From: Gammaproteobacteria bacterium
Lineage (GTDB): Bacteria; Pseudomonadota; Gammaproteobacteria; Eutrophobiales; Eutrophobiaceae
Assembly: GCA_028279365.1 (NCBI GenBank)
Contig: JANQNX010000009.1
Coordinates: forward strand, 186,001-250,000
Reading direction: 5' to 3'
DNA length: 64,000 nucleotides
In this document: positions 11,247 to 20,461 of the stretch, one piece after another
Numbering within the stretch: the stretch's first letter is position 1
How the letters are laid out: each line of letters starts with the position of its first letter
Made by a program: the position numbers and the translations under genes
The notes under the pieces: model-generated
Seen by the model: the letters and a program-made list of their open reading frames with translations, nothing else
The model's database searches: none
What the model was told of the DNA's origin: nothing

Positions 11247-12572
11247 ATGTCCTTGCATGACACCATTGCAGCTATTGCAACGCCTGCCGGTAAGGGTGGT
11301 ATTGGTATTATCCGTGTTTCCGGCAAACAAAGCCTGAATGTTGCTGTCCGTATAAGCGCTGTTACGCCAGAACCTGGTAAGACAGTTTATGCCTCATTCC
11401 GATCTGCTGATGCGCGACTGATTGATAAAGGCATGTTGCTTTATTTCAAAGCGCCGCGATCATTTACCGGGGAAGATGTGATTGAGTTCCATTGTCATGG
11501 TAGTGATGTGGTGTTGGAAATATTGCTACAGGAAATTATTGCATCCGATGTGCGTCTTGCCCGTCCCGGTGAGTTTACTGAACGTGCTTTCCTGAACAAT
11601 AAAATCGATCTGGTTCAGGCAGAAGCGGTGGCCGATCTGATTGATGCTAAATCCAGGAAAGCTGCGCGTAGCGCAATCACTTCACTAACAGGAAAGTTTT
11701 CTGACGACATCACCCATATTAAACAATCGATACTGAGTGCAAAGGCCTTGCTTGAGGCTGGTCTGGATTTTCCTGATGAAGAAGATATTGAGTTGGATCG
11801 CGGACCGATAAAAGCCAGGTTAACGTCAGCAATCTCCGCTTTGCAGTTACTGTTAACACAAGCAAATACCGGGGCTAAATTAAATCACCGACCGGTGGTC
11901 GCCATTATTGGCCGACCCAATGTCGGCAAATCAAGCATACTTAATTATCTGGCGCAGAGTGACATTGCGATTGTGTCATCACAACCCGGTACTACCAGAG
12001 ATCTGGTGAAACAAACCATTATGATAGCGGACACAGAAATACTGATTGTTGATACGGCAGGGGTCAGGGAAAGTCAGGATATGATAGAACAGGAAGGTAT
12101 TACTCGTTCCTATGCAACGATTGAAACAGCAGATTTGATATTACACGTCACTGATTCAGATGATGCTAATCACCAGCTACTTGAAACGTTTCCCGAAGGA
12201 ACGAATTTAATTACATTGAGAAACAAGTCTGATTTACTTGAATCGACAACTGCTGATGAAGATCAGGATACTGTTTTTATTTCTGCTAAAACCGGGCAAG
12301 GAATGGATCGACTTTTTTCCGTGCTGCGGGAAAAATTAAAACTGGTTGAGAATGACGAGACGGTGATCATTGCCAGGAAACGTCATATAGTGGGTCTTGA
12401 ACAGGTATTACACTACTTACAAGGTGTGCTATCCGAGTTTGATACTTCTGAGGATGAATTGCTTAGCGAGTTACTTCGCCAGGCATTGGCTAGCCTGGAT
12501 GATATTGTTGGTGTTACTACTGCCGATGATATTTTGGGAGAAATCTTTTCCAGTTTTTGTATTGGTAAATAA
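11247..12572 (+). CDS. mnmE: tRNA uridine-5-carboxymethylaminomethyl modification GTPase
   Basis: With MnmG it modifies the wobble uridine (U34) of several tRNAs. The N-terminal formyl-THF-binding domain begins DTIAAIATPAGKGGIGIIR. The inserted G domain has GRPNVGKSS at 222-230 and DTAGVRES, and the protein ends in the catalytic FCIGK with cysteine 438. Length 441 aa is slightly short of E. coli (454). The usual partner mnmG does not follow; a lipopolysaccharide cluster begins 16 bp downstream. Confidence 0.97.
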   Translation: MSLHDTIAAIATPAGKGGIGIIRVSGKQSLNVAVRISAVTPEPGKTVYASFRSADARLIDKGMLLYFKAPRSFTGEDVIEFHCHGSDVVLEILLQEIIASDVRLARPGEFTERAFLNNKIDLVQAEAVADLIDAKSRKAARSAITSLTGKFSDDITHIKQSILSAKALLEAGLDFPDEEDIELDRGPIKARLTSAISALQLLLTQANTGAKLNHRPVVAIIGRPNVGKSSILNYLAQSDIAIVSSQPGTTRDLVKQTIMIADTEILIVDTAGVRESQDMIEQEGITRSYATIETADLILHVTDSDDANHQLLETFPEGTNLITLRNKSDLLESTTADEDQDTVFISAKTGQGMDRLFSVLREKLKLVENDETVIIARKRHIVGLEQVLHYLQGVLSEFDTSEDELLSELLRQALASLDDIVGVTTADDILGEIFSSFCIGK

Positions 12573-12587
12573 CAGAGGAAATAATAA

Positions 12588-12974
12588 GTGAGTATAAATA
12601 TAGAAATATCTGTTGGTGAATTGCTTGATAAGATCACGATTTTGGAAATTAAGTCGGAGCGTATTGAAGATAAAGTCAAACTAGAGAACGTCAATAAAGA
12701 ACTGGATTTATTAAATACAATCTGGTCAGCTTCTGACTATGCAAATACGGATATCAAACAACAGCGGGATCAATTGAAAAAAATTAACGAATCTTTGTGG
12801 GAGATCGAAGACAAGATTCGTATAAAAGAGTCTGGCAAGGAATTTGATGAAGAGTTTATCGAGCTCGCGCGCTCGGTTTATGTGACTAACGATCAACGCG
12901 CAGAAACAAAAAAACAAATCAATCTAATGACTCAATCCGGCCTGGTTGAGGAGAAGTCGTATAAAGACTACTAA
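12588..12974 (+). CDS. DUF6165 family protein
   Basis: Small, highly charged and probably helical protein of 128 aa. Its opening ISVGELLDKITILEIKSERI matches the pattern I know for DUF6165, a family of unknown function often found in polysaccharide and lipopolysaccharide loci. The start is GTG 12588, preceded by AGAGGA. There are no membrane segments or cysteines. It lies between mnmE and two heptosyltransferases, so a role with glycosyltransferases is possible, but this is inferred from position only. Confidence 0.65.
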   Translation: MSINIEISVGELLDKITILEIKSERIEDKVKLENVNKELDLLNTIWSASDYANTDIKQQRDQLKKINESLWEIEDKIRIKESGKEFDEEFIELARSVYVTNDQRAETKKQINLMTQSGLVEEKSYKDY

Positions 12975-13962
12975 TAAGAGCTCCGGGCCTGCTCGGAAAA
13001 TATTGGTTTATGTCTACACGGACATTCTGGGTGATGCGTTGTTAAAGTTACCTGCATTGCCGCAATTAAGAGAGTCATTTCCCGATGCAGAGATTACCTG
13101 GTGCGCAGGAAACGGTACTACTATGTATGATACCTGGCTAAAGCCGCTGGTTACTCCCTATATTGATACCATCAGGTTGAAACCATTGTTTGGACTTAGC
13201 TGGCTGGAGTTATTTCGGCCTTGTCCGATCAGTGATGATTACGACATTATTATTGACACTCAGCATAAGTTGAAAGCGACCTTTCAATTAAAGCGTATAT
13301 CTCACAAGCTATTTATCTCACCCGCAGCAAATTTCTTGCTATCTGACAAAAAGCCGACTAATAAAAAGGACTACTCAGGTTCATTACAAAATAGAATAAG
13401 CTGTTTGTTTAAGTTGGCCGGTGCTAATCAGCTTGACGCGACCTTAAAATTAAATTTACCAGCAGACTATTCGCAGCAAGCACAATCCTTACTTGGTGAT
13501 AATGACAGTTATATCGGGATAGCGCCCGGAGCGGGTGGACTGAATAAGGTGTGGCCATTATCGCGTTTTGTCGAAGTGGCGAAGCAGCAGCTTGCTAATA
13601 ACAGAATACCGGTGTTTTTTATCGGGCCTAATGAGGTCGATATTTATCAAGAGTTAAAACGACAAGTGCCAGAGGCATTATTCCCTGAAAAAGAAAACCG
13701 GTCAGAGTTGAAAGGGCCTTTGCTGGCAATGGCGTTAGCAAAAAAAATGCGGGTTGCGTTAGCAAATGATTCAGGCATGGGTCACGTCTTTTCAACGGCA
13801 AACGTTCCTCTGGTGTCATTATTCGGGCCCAGCAATAGTGAAAAGTTTGTCGCAAACATCGATAACAGGACCATTATTAAAGCGGCAGATTATGGTTCCA
13901 GTGAGATGCAATCAATACCTGTTGAACCGGTATTGGCCGCAATAGACACGCTTTATGGCTAA
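12946..13962 (+). CDS. Glycosyltransferase family 9 (heptosyltransferase-like)
   Basis: GT9 fold protein that would transfer ADP-heptose or a related sugar to the lipopolysaccharide core on the cytoplasmic side. The N-terminal strand KILVYVYTDILGDALL carries the conserved GD, and the C-terminal donor-site motif is ANDSGMGHVFS followed by LFGPSN. The C-terminal domain region APGAGGLNKVWPLSRF is typical. The open frame starts at TTG 12946 inside the preceding gene. The true start is uncertain because no good Shine-Dalgarno sequence or ATG lies before KILVYV. Confidence 0.8.
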   Translation: MRRSRIKTTNKSSGPARKILVYVYTDILGDALLKLPALPQLRESFPDAEITWCAGNGTTMYDTWLKPLVTPYIDTIRLKPLFGLSWLELFRPCPISDDYDIIIDTQHKLKATFQLKRISHKLFISPAANFLLSDKKPTNKKDYSGSLQNRISCLFKLAGANQLDATLKLNLPADYSQQAQSLLGDNDSYIGIAPGAGGLNKVWPLSRFVEVAKQQLANNRIPVFFIGPNEVDIYQELKRQVPEALFPEKENRSELKGPLLAMALAKKMRVALANDSGMGHVFSTANVPLVSLFGPSNSEKFVANIDNRTIIKAADYGSSEMQSIPVEPVLAAIDTLYG

Positions 13963-14857
13963 TAAGATTTTAGTGATAGGTTTGAGCTGTGTCGGCGATG
14001 TTGTGATGACCTCGCCTGTGTTCGAATCACTACATGAACATTATCCTCAGAAAAAAATGGATGTTGTTGCTGACAATCGATCAAAACAGCTTTACCTTAA
14101 CTGCCCTTACGTTGATAAGGTGTTTATTAAAGATAAAAACCGGTTTTTGCGTGGTACGCCTGCATTAATTGCTGAGCTATGGTCAACGCACTACGACATT
14201 GTGGTGGATCTGAGAACTGACTTTTTATCTCATCTTTTAAAAGCTAACACACGTTTTACCAAACGAAAATCCAGGTCTTATGGCAATCATGCGGTTGAAG
14301 AAACCATGGGTGTTATTGCCGGCCTTCATGGCGACAAACCAATACCAGCAACCAAGGTTTGGTTGGCGCCTGAAGATAAACACTATGCTGAAGAAACCCT
14401 GTCAGGGTTTGATAAGAATGCCTGCTTGCTGGCAGTTTCAGTTGGCGATCCGTCAAAACCATTTAAAAACTGGACTATAGAAAAGACGGCGGCATTGATT
14501 AATAAGCATGCCGATAATTTCTCTGGCCTGGTATTCGTGGGTGGGCCGGATGAAGTGCCCGGCACTGATGAGCTGATTAAAGAGATCGATATGCCATATA
14601 TCAATACAGTGGGTAATAGTTTGTTAGAAGCAGCAGCAATACTTGAACGTTGTAAAGTTTATATTGGTCCTGATTCGGGATTGGGTCATTTAGCTAGCGC
14701 AGTGAACACAGCGACCATCAGTTTTTTTAGTAGCGTCAGCCCGGTTCGATATCAACCCTGGGGTAATCAGTCAGTTGCGATAGTGGGCGATAACAAAGAC
14801 GCAAGAAATATCCCGCTGCAGGAAGTTGAATCTGCGTTGAGCAAACTGGTTATCTAA
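13955..14857 (+). CDS. Glycosyltransferase family 9 (heptosyltransferase-like)
   Basis: Second GT9 enzyme on the plus strand, 300 aa. It opens MANKILVIGLSCVGDVVMT, with the GD that carries the presumed catalytic acid, and has the donor motif GPDSGLGHLASAV near residue 238. Its ATG overlaps the stop of the previous gene by 8 bp, so the two are translationally coupled. The acceptor (core heptose, Kdo or another sugar) cannot be read from the sequence. It ends overlapping the oppositely oriented GT9 gene by 4 bp. Confidence 0.85.
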   Translation: MANKILVIGLSCVGDVVMTSPVFESLHEHYPQKKMDVVADNRSKQLYLNCPYVDKVFIKDKNRFLRGTPALIAELWSTHYDIVVDLRTDFLSHLLKANTRFTKRKSRSYGNHAVEETMGVIAGLHGDKPIPATKVWLAPEDKHYAEETLSGFDKNACLLAVSVGDPSKPFKNWTIEKTAALINKHADNFSGLVFVGGPDEVPGTDELIKEIDMPYINTVGNSLLEAAAILERCKVYIGPDSGLGHLASAVNTATISFFSSVSPVRYQPWGNQSVAIVGDNKDARNIPLQEVESALSKLVI

Positions 14858-15945
14858 AATGCTTTTGCTATATTGGCAACTTGTTCCGCGCTGATATTGA
14901 TCATACATATATTGTTTTTGCAGCTTGTCTTTAAGCAGAAGCTGCAGGGTAGTACGTTTTCTATTACAACTGAGTTGCTATTACCCGGTTGCCATTTGTC
15001 GGTTAAATCCCGGGTAGAAAACAAAACGATTTGTTTTGTAGCTGCGGCATCACACAGATGCATGGCCCCGGTATCGAGACTGATAGCAAAATCTATTTGT
15101 TTGAAAACATAAAATAATTCGTCAAGCCCAAACTTGCCGCACAGGTTAATGCAGTGATTATTATCCTTCGCAATAAATTCTGCTTCGTTATATTCACCTT
15201 CGCCGCCGATGATAATTATTGTCGTATCATCACCCAGAAGCTTTGCCAGGCTGGACCAGTTGGGTAATGGCCATTTTTTTGGTTGCAACTTTCCACCAAT
15301 CAGAAACGCGGCGACTTTTTTACCCTGGTTTTTCAGTTCTTCCAAATCAATATTGGTGGGAGGCGTCTCTTGTAGTGGGTAGCTGATGTCTCCATCTATG
15401 TCATGTTGCTTTAGCGTAGTTAAAAAACGTTCGGTTTCTCTGGGTGGAGGGCAATACTTCTTTTGAATATCCATAAATGCTTTGACTCTGCCTTCGTCCC
15501 AGCCAAACCCGTTTTTAATTTTTAGTAATAGACGGACGATCAACATATTTCTTAGCGATTTGTATAGGCCAAGGTTTTGCGGAAGTTGTATAAACAGATC
15601 GTAATCATCCTGTGACAGTTTTTGCAGTAGCGCCTGTCTTCCGGGCTTATCAGTCACAAAAACGTTATCTAGTAGACCCGGCTCCAGCGGGATATCGTTG
15701 AAACTGATTCCGCCGATCGATACAGAAAAAAGATTGATTGTTGCTGAGGGATATTTTTCTCTTATCAATTTAATTGCCGGAAGCGAGACAATAATGTCAC
15801 CAAAGGCGCCATCACGGTTTATCAGTACTTTTTTAACATTGTTATCCTTGCTAAAAAGCAATGTACGGAATACAGCGATAACGAACCGTCGAAACCATCG
15901 CACTATAATGATGTAAGCAAACTTTACTTTTTCAGCTATGTTCAT
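14854..15945 (-). CDS. Glycosyltransferase family 9 (heptosyltransferase-like)
   Basis: GT9 protein of 363 aa with a longer, hydrophobic N-terminus (VKFAYIIIVRWFRRFVIAVF, about 8-27) that may attach it to the membrane. KVLINRDGAFGDIIVSLPA then gives the catalytic GD strand. The donor-binding motif is SLDTGAMHLCDAAA. A cysteine-rich tail (CSFCLKTSCKNNIC) is unusual and could bind metal. Last gene of the minus-strand run that begins at ilvE. Confidence 0.83.
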   Translation of the reverse strand: MNIAEKVKFAYIIIVRWFRRFVIAVFRTLLFSKDNNVKKVLINRDGAFGDIIVSLPAIKLIREKYPSATINLFSVSIGGISFNDIPLEPGLLDNVFVTDKPGRQALLQKLSQDDYDLFIQLPQNLGLYKSLRNMLIVRLLLKIKNGFGWDEGRVKAFMDIQKKYCPPPRETERFLTTLKQHDIDGDISYPLQETPPTNIDLEELKNQGKKVAAFLIGGKLQPKKWPLPNWSSLAKLLGDDTTIIIIGGEGEYNEAEFIAKDNNHCINLCGKFGLDELFYVFKQIDFAISLDTGAMHLCDAAATKQIVLFSTRDLTDKWQPGNSNSVVIENVLPCSFCLKTSCKNNICMINISAEQVANIAKAF

Positions 15946-15947
15946 TG

Positions 15948-16916
15948 TCAGAACTGATTGAGTAAGCCTTCCTGATTAACCCTGTCTAATACAGTATCTA
16001 CAGATATCTTTGACAAACTCTCGGGAATAAACGCTTTATCCGAATCAGGGATTTTCTCGCCGGCAAATATCACCCTGCTTTCCTGTCCCACTGCGTGTGT
16101 GCGCTTAGGGTTGGTTGGCCCAAATAAACCAAACACCGGGATGCCGGCGCAGGACAAGATATGCATAGGCGCAGAGTCATTAGTCACAGCAAACAGCGCT
16201 TTCTTGCCCAGCTCTATTGATTGTGGAATGCTAAAATTGCAGGTTGCATCAATTCCACTAGTGCAGGAAAGTGCTTGGTTGATCTCCATATCTTCTTTGC
16301 CGCCTTCCCAAATAATAGTCAAACCTTTATCTGTTAATGTTTGTGCAAGTTTGTCAAAGTAAGGCCAGCGCTTTTGTTTATTAGACAGACTCGAACCAGC
16401 ATGAAAAATGACATACTTCTTTTGCTCAATACTGTTATGTTTCAGCCAATCATCAACAAACGTCTTATCAGTCTGAGAGGTAGGTAACCAGGGCTTAGCT
16501 GCTGCCTTGTTCAAGCCACTTCGCTCAATCACCATATTTAATCTGTCAAATGCATGGCATTCGCCCGTGTAAGTTTTCTCAGGATGATGGGTATAGGGAA
16601 ACCTTGGATGATTACCAGCACGAAACGGTATGCCTGACAGCGCACAAATTAGTGACGTTCTGTCGTTTGACTGAAGATCATAGACGCGATCAAACTTCAT
16701 GTTTCTTGTCCATAAAACGGTTTTGATCGTATTAGTAAAACCTTTTCTTTCAAGTGCCATGACGTTCAAGCCTTCCCAGTTTGCAAATAAACGTTTGTTG
16801 TTTGGTGCTGTTAATAGCCAAACATTATCAACATGGTGTTGTTGTATTTGTTTGATCACTGAACTTGAATAAACGATGTCCCCAAGCGCACCCAATTTGA
16901 TAATTAGCACGCGCAT
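15948..16916 (-). CDS. Lipopolysaccharide heptosyltransferase family protein (GT9)
   Basis: 322-aa GT9 enzyme beginning MRVLIIKLGALGDIVYSSSV, the classical heptosyltransferase start with the conserved GD. Its donor motif is TNDSAPMHILSCAGIPVFGLFGP, closest of the four GT9 proteins here to WaaC/WaaF-type enzymes. The ATG overlaps the TAA of the O-antigen ligase gene (TAATG), showing coupling. The specific core sugar is not determinable from sequence alone. Confidence 0.87.
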   Translation of the reverse strand: MRVLIIKLGALGDIVYSSSVIKQIQQHHVDNVWLLTAPNNKRLFANWEGLNVMALERKGFTNTIKTVLWTRNMKFDRVYDLQSNDRTSLICALSGIPFRAGNHPRFPYTHHPEKTYTGECHAFDRLNMVIERSGLNKAAAKPWLPTSQTDKTFVDDWLKHNSIEQKKYVIFHAGSSLSNKQKRWPYFDKLAQTLTDKGLTIIWEGGKEDMEINQALSCTSGIDATCNFSIPQSIELGKKALFAVTNDSAPMHILSCAGIPVFGLFGPTNPKRTHAVGQESRVIFAGEKIPDSDKAFIPESLSKISVDTVLDRVNQEGLLNQF

Positions 16917-18178
16917 TAGGTGGGGTTAGAATCAATCCGAAGTGAAGAAATAAATATTGCCGTAAGCAGCCAGACCATGGTCGACCAGATTGAACCATAA
17001 AATGCCATGTGCGCGTTAAACGGGAATATGGCAACCAGCATGGGGATTAAAACAGGCATAATAAATTGCTTGTTTTGTGTTGCTGAGACTTGTCTGAACG
17101 TTAAGTAAAACAAGAGCAAGTAACCTGTTAGCCCGATCAAGCCTGTCTCCACAGCTATTTCCAGTAACAGCAAGTGCGGATGAGTTTGGCCAGGGCCATG
17201 CCAGAAGTTATCTGATCCTGAATACTCGTTGTAGACATAACGGTAGCCTCTTGGTCCAATCCCGTTGATTGGGTTTACCTTGAATATGGCAAGGCCGGTT
17301 TCCCATAAAGGCAGTCTTAGCGCGGTTGCCTTATCAATTGTTTCATAATCGGTGGTGAACAGACCCATGGTCGTTAATAGTCGCGTTTTCAGCGGTTCGT
17401 GTAACGCTACCGTCGTAGTAAAAATTAAGCTAATGACAACGAATAGTGCGGCAGAATATTTTATCAATCGTAGTTTTTCTTTGCTGTAAAAATACAGACA
17501 AGCTAAATAGCCGATTGATGATAATGCAAGCATGATCCATGCTGCCCTGCGGCCGCTGAGTAAAATAATAAAAAAAAGCGGCAATATACCGATGATCGAA
17601 TACATCATGTTTTTTCTTTCGACACAGTAAATAAAGATAAATGTCGACAAGATAGAACAGATGTGGGCGATAGTATTTCTTGGGTGGAACATGCCGGTAA
17701 TGTCACCGTCACGATAAGGAAAGCCGACCAGGTTTTTCCCGGCAAAAAATTGCAGTGAGGCATCAAGACACCAGAAAGTCACGATAAAAAAGATACCACT
17801 GATAAGTGTTTTTAATTTTTCTCTGTCAGTACCAATTGCGTTAATGATGAAGATACCGGCAAACAGAAAACGTAAATAAGGGAAAACAGTGCGTGCCGAC
17901 CTTTCTATGTTAACTGCGTCTATCAAAGCGATAAGCAGGGGAGCCCACAGACAAATAAAGGTGATAACATAAAATCGTAGTTTGTTATCATGCCAGATCG
18001 ACAACGGACTTTTCAGGCATTGACACAGTCCTATCACTGCCATTACTGTCATCGGGTAGTTGTACCAGGACTTACTGACAAAGCCGATTATTGTGAGCAG
18101 GATTAATCCGCAGCCCCAATTGCGCTTTATAAAATCAATAACAGTTTTATCAGTTGATGTGTTTTGTTGGTTTAACAT
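16916..18178 (-). CDS. O-antigen ligase / polymerase family membrane protein
   Basis: Multi-pass inner-membrane protein, 420 aa with roughly ten to twelve hydrophobic segments. It belongs to the Wzy/WaaL superfamily that joins O-antigen to the lipid A core or polymerises repeats. The conserved periplasmic loop contains PINGIGPRGYRYVYNEYSG and a histidine pair in GQTHPHLLLLEIAVETG, the WaaL-type signature region. It lies between a GT4 enzyme and a heptosyltransferase. Ligase is more likely than polymerase because no Wzx or repeat-unit genes are visible. Confidence 0.82.
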   Translation of the reverse strand: MLNQQNTSTDKTVIDFIKRNWGCGLILLTIIGFVSKSWYNYPMTVMAVIGLCQCLKSPLSIWHDNKLRFYVITFICLWAPLLIALIDAVNIERSARTVFPYLRFLFAGIFIINAIGTDREKLKTLISGIFFIVTFWCLDASLQFFAGKNLVGFPYRDGDITGMFHPRNTIAHICSILSTFIFIYCVERKNMMYSIIGILPLFFIILLSGRRAAWIMLALSSIGYLACLYFYSKEKLRLIKYSAALFVVISLIFTTTVALHEPLKTRLLTTMGLFTTDYETIDKATALRLPLWETGLAIFKVNPINGIGPRGYRYVYNEYSGSDNFWHGPGQTHPHLLLLEIAVETGLIGLTGYLLLFYLTFRQVSATQNKQFIMPVLIPMLVAIFPFNAHMAFYGSIWSTMVWLLTAIFISSLRIDSNPT

Positions 18179-18185
18179 TTATCGT

Positions 18186-19298
18186 TCAATCTTGTTGGTC
18201 TAACGCAGATTGATAAACAGCAAGTGTTTCATTAAGCATGCGATCTAGTGTAAACGGGTTTTGATTTACGATTGTTTTTTTATTTGTTATTAACGACTGG
18301 GTTTTATCGGCGACGCTGTTAACGTCGTTTGCTGTTACTAGTCCTTCTGGAAACATTACGCCAAGTACTTCGCTGGCACCGCCATGATCATAGGCCACCA
18401 CTGGCACCCCGAGACATAAACCTTCCAGCGCAGTGCGTCCGAATGCCTCGGGAATTTTAGCCAGTGAGAAAATAATATCTGACGCTGACATCACTTCGCG
18501 CATATCGTTTCGCTGTCCAATAAAACGAATATCATCCTCTAGTCCGTAATCCCGGACTTTGTCCAGTAATGATTGATGGAATTTTTTTCTTTTTTTATGC
18601 GGCGCTCCGGCAATAATGCCGATTATGTTTAGTCCTCTGCTTTTAAGTATGTTAATCAGTTCGATAAAGTCCATTTGTCCTTTCCAATGCGTGATTCTGC
18701 CGGGCAAGGTCAGTATGGTTTTATTTGCCTCCAGCTTATCCTGCCATGGGCAATGCCAGTCTGCTTGAGGTTTGAATGCCGGATAATAAACGGAGCTATC
18801 TATACCTCTGGGAATAATAGTGATGGGTTTTTTCTTTGTTTCAGGATAATTACTGAGAATGTAATCATGAATAAAATGCGAGATAGCGATGATATATTCT
18901 GCTTTCATCATGATCGCACTATAGAAATTCACCGAGTAGGGGCCGTGTACGGTGGAGATCAAAACGGGCCTTTCTTTTTCTGGCAGGGTTTTCCATGCGA
19001 TAAACACGACCCAGGCCGGCATCCTTGATCTGACATGAATAATATTTATTTTTTCTTTAATGATAATTTCGCGAATCGAATGTACATGTCTCAGGCTTAG
19101 TAAGGATTTTTTACCCGCGTCGATTTTAAAATGTCGACTCCCCTGTTGCTCTAACGGTTTAGCTAATTGCCCGCCAGCAGAAATGACGCAGGAGTGGAAA
19201 CCTCTCTCGACTAATGCTCTGCCGATTTCGAGCGTGCCTTTTTCAACACCGCCCATTTCCAACGCTGGCAGCACCTGTAATACCCTGGGTGAGCTCAT
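18186..19298 (-). CDS. Glycosyltransferase family 4
   Basis: Retaining GT-B glycosyltransferase, 370 aa. The N-terminus MSSPRVLQVLPALEMGGVEK has the GGVE acceptor-side motif. The C-terminal domain carries LPGRITHWKGQMDFIELI and the donor-binding E-x7-E signature in PEAFGRTALEGLCLGVPVVA. It is seven bases upstream of the O-antigen ligase gene in the same direction and probably adds a core sugar. The donor is unknown. Confidence 0.87.
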   Translation of the reverse strand: MSSPRVLQVLPALEMGGVEKGTLEIGRALVERGFHSCVISAGGQLAKPLEQQGSRHFKIDAGKKSLLSLRHVHSIREIIIKEKINIIHVRSRMPAWVVFIAWKTLPEKERPVLISTVHGPYSVNFYSAIMMKAEYIIAISHFIHDYILSNYPETKKKPITIIPRGIDSSVYYPAFKPQADWHCPWQDKLEANKTILTLPGRITHWKGQMDFIELINILKSRGLNIIGIIAGAPHKKRKKFHQSLLDKVRDYGLEDDIRFIGQRNDMREVMSASDIIFSLAKIPEAFGRTALEGLCLGVPVVAYDHGGASEVLGVMFPEGLVTANDVNSVADKTQSLITNKKTIVNQNPFTLDRMLNETLAVYQSALDQQD

Positions 19299-19332
19299 AT
19301 CATTTAATAATAAATCGTCGACAAGTCATGTT

Positions 19333-20235
19333 TTATCTGATGTCGCACAGTCCTTGTTGCAATAATAATTTTGCGCAGCGCAGTGCTTCATTGAAACTGA
19401 CAGCCGGATGAAGCGACCTATTAACAAGCCACTCAGAAAAAGTCATGACTTGTTTATTGTTAATCAAAGACTGAACTGAATTATTCACTCTGCTGTTTGA
19501 GTTTGCCTCTAATTCCAGCAGACCAACTTTTGCTCCGGCAGTGAGCGCTTCATAGATCATGGATATACTATCCATGCTTACCCAAACTTGAGTTGCTCGT
19601 TGCATCATAGATCTTAGCGTAGATCTTGATACTGAATAATGTGGCAACAGCTGTAATTCATTCCTGATCGGGATATTGATTGATGATAAGAACCCATCCG
19701 GTGTTCGGGGAGAGTCAGTGATATTGATCGCTTGTTCTGGATGCGCATCACAGATTTGCCTGATTTGATCGGAGATATCTGCCCATTGCATATGTCTTGA
19801 CGGGCCACCGATTAATATCAGGATCTCGTTGCGTTTTTCCTGTCCCGGTTGCATGTCATTTATTGCACCTTTGGTTTTCATTACATTGGCTCTATCAGGA
19901 GGCATATCGTGTTCAGGTATCAGACAAAAATCAAACAAAGATAACGGCAGGCTTGGCTTCATTAACACGATAGTTTTCGCATTATAAGCCCGTTTACCAG
20001 CCAGCAAGGGCAGATGTGTTTTATGTCCGGCACCGATGATGATATCTGGGTTACTGAATTCGTTAGCTATTGGAAATGTTTTTTTGAGCAGGTCGAAAAA
20101 TGTGATTTTAATAGACGAAGCCAATACATCGAATGTTTGACACTCGCTAAGCTGGCTCAGCGCAGCGCAAAGTCCCTGGCTTTGAGTGTCATGGCCGGCC
20201 TTTCCATCTGTAACACGCCATATCGTGACTGACAT
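19333..20235 (-). CDS. ELM1/GtrOC1 family putative glycosyltransferase
   Basis: 300-aa protein of the family named after plant mitochondrial fission protein ELM1; bacterial members occur in lipopolysaccharide clusters and have a GT-B-like fold. Visible family features are the opening IWRVTDGKAGHDTQSQGL, GAGHKTHLPLL, ILIGGPSRHMQW, ITDSPRTPD and the C-terminal SMDSISMIYEALTAG. It sits between a zinc-finger gene (10 bp) and the GT4 gene. Substrate unknown. Confidence 0.8.
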   Translation of the reverse strand: MSVTIWRVTDGKAGHDTQSQGLCAALSQLSECQTFDVLASSIKITFFDLLKKTFPIANEFSNPDIIIGAGHKTHLPLLAGKRAYNAKTIVLMKPSLPLSLFDFCLIPEHDMPPDRANVMKTKGAINDMQPGQEKRNEILILIGGPSRHMQWADISDQIRQICDAHPEQAINITDSPRTPDGFLSSINIPIRNELQLLPHYSVSRSTLRSMMQRATQVWVSMDSISMIYEALTAGAKVGLLELEANSNSRVNNSVQSLINNKQVMTFSEWLVNRSLHPAVSFNEALRCAKLLLQQGLCDIR

Positions 20236-20244
20236 GTAACGGCT

Positions 20245-20451
20245 TTACTTATCCTCAAGTATGTATTCAGTACCACAGTAAGGACATTTTGCCCTGCCAG
20301 ATGCCTCTATCGGTAAATAGACTTTCGGATGTTGGTTCCATAAGCTCATTTCGGGCAGCGGGCAATGCAATGGTAATTGATCTTTTGTTATTCGAAACAC
20401 GGTCTGATCGCTGGTTGAAACCTCAGCCTTTTCTTTGTTTGCCTGTATCAT
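20245..20451 (-). CDS. Zinc-finger domain-containing protein (zf-CHCC)
   Basis: 68-aa protein of the family related to the NDUFS6 subunit of complex I. Presumed zinc ligands are the cysteine in PLHCPLP, the histidine in WNQHPKVYLP and the pair in CPYCGTEY. Such proteins are frequently encoded next to ilvE in proteobacteria, as here (10 bp downstream of ilvE). Function is not established. Confidence 0.85.
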   Translation of the reverse strand: MIQANKEKAEVSTSDQTVFRITKDQLPLHCPLPEMSLWNQHPKVYLPIEASGRAKCPYCGTEYILEDK

Positions 20452-20461
20452 TTATCAGCCT

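Noticed and set aside
12413..12694. Minus-strand open frame across the mnmE/DUF6165 junction
   Set aside because: Lies opposite two plausible coding frames and has no recognisable protein features.
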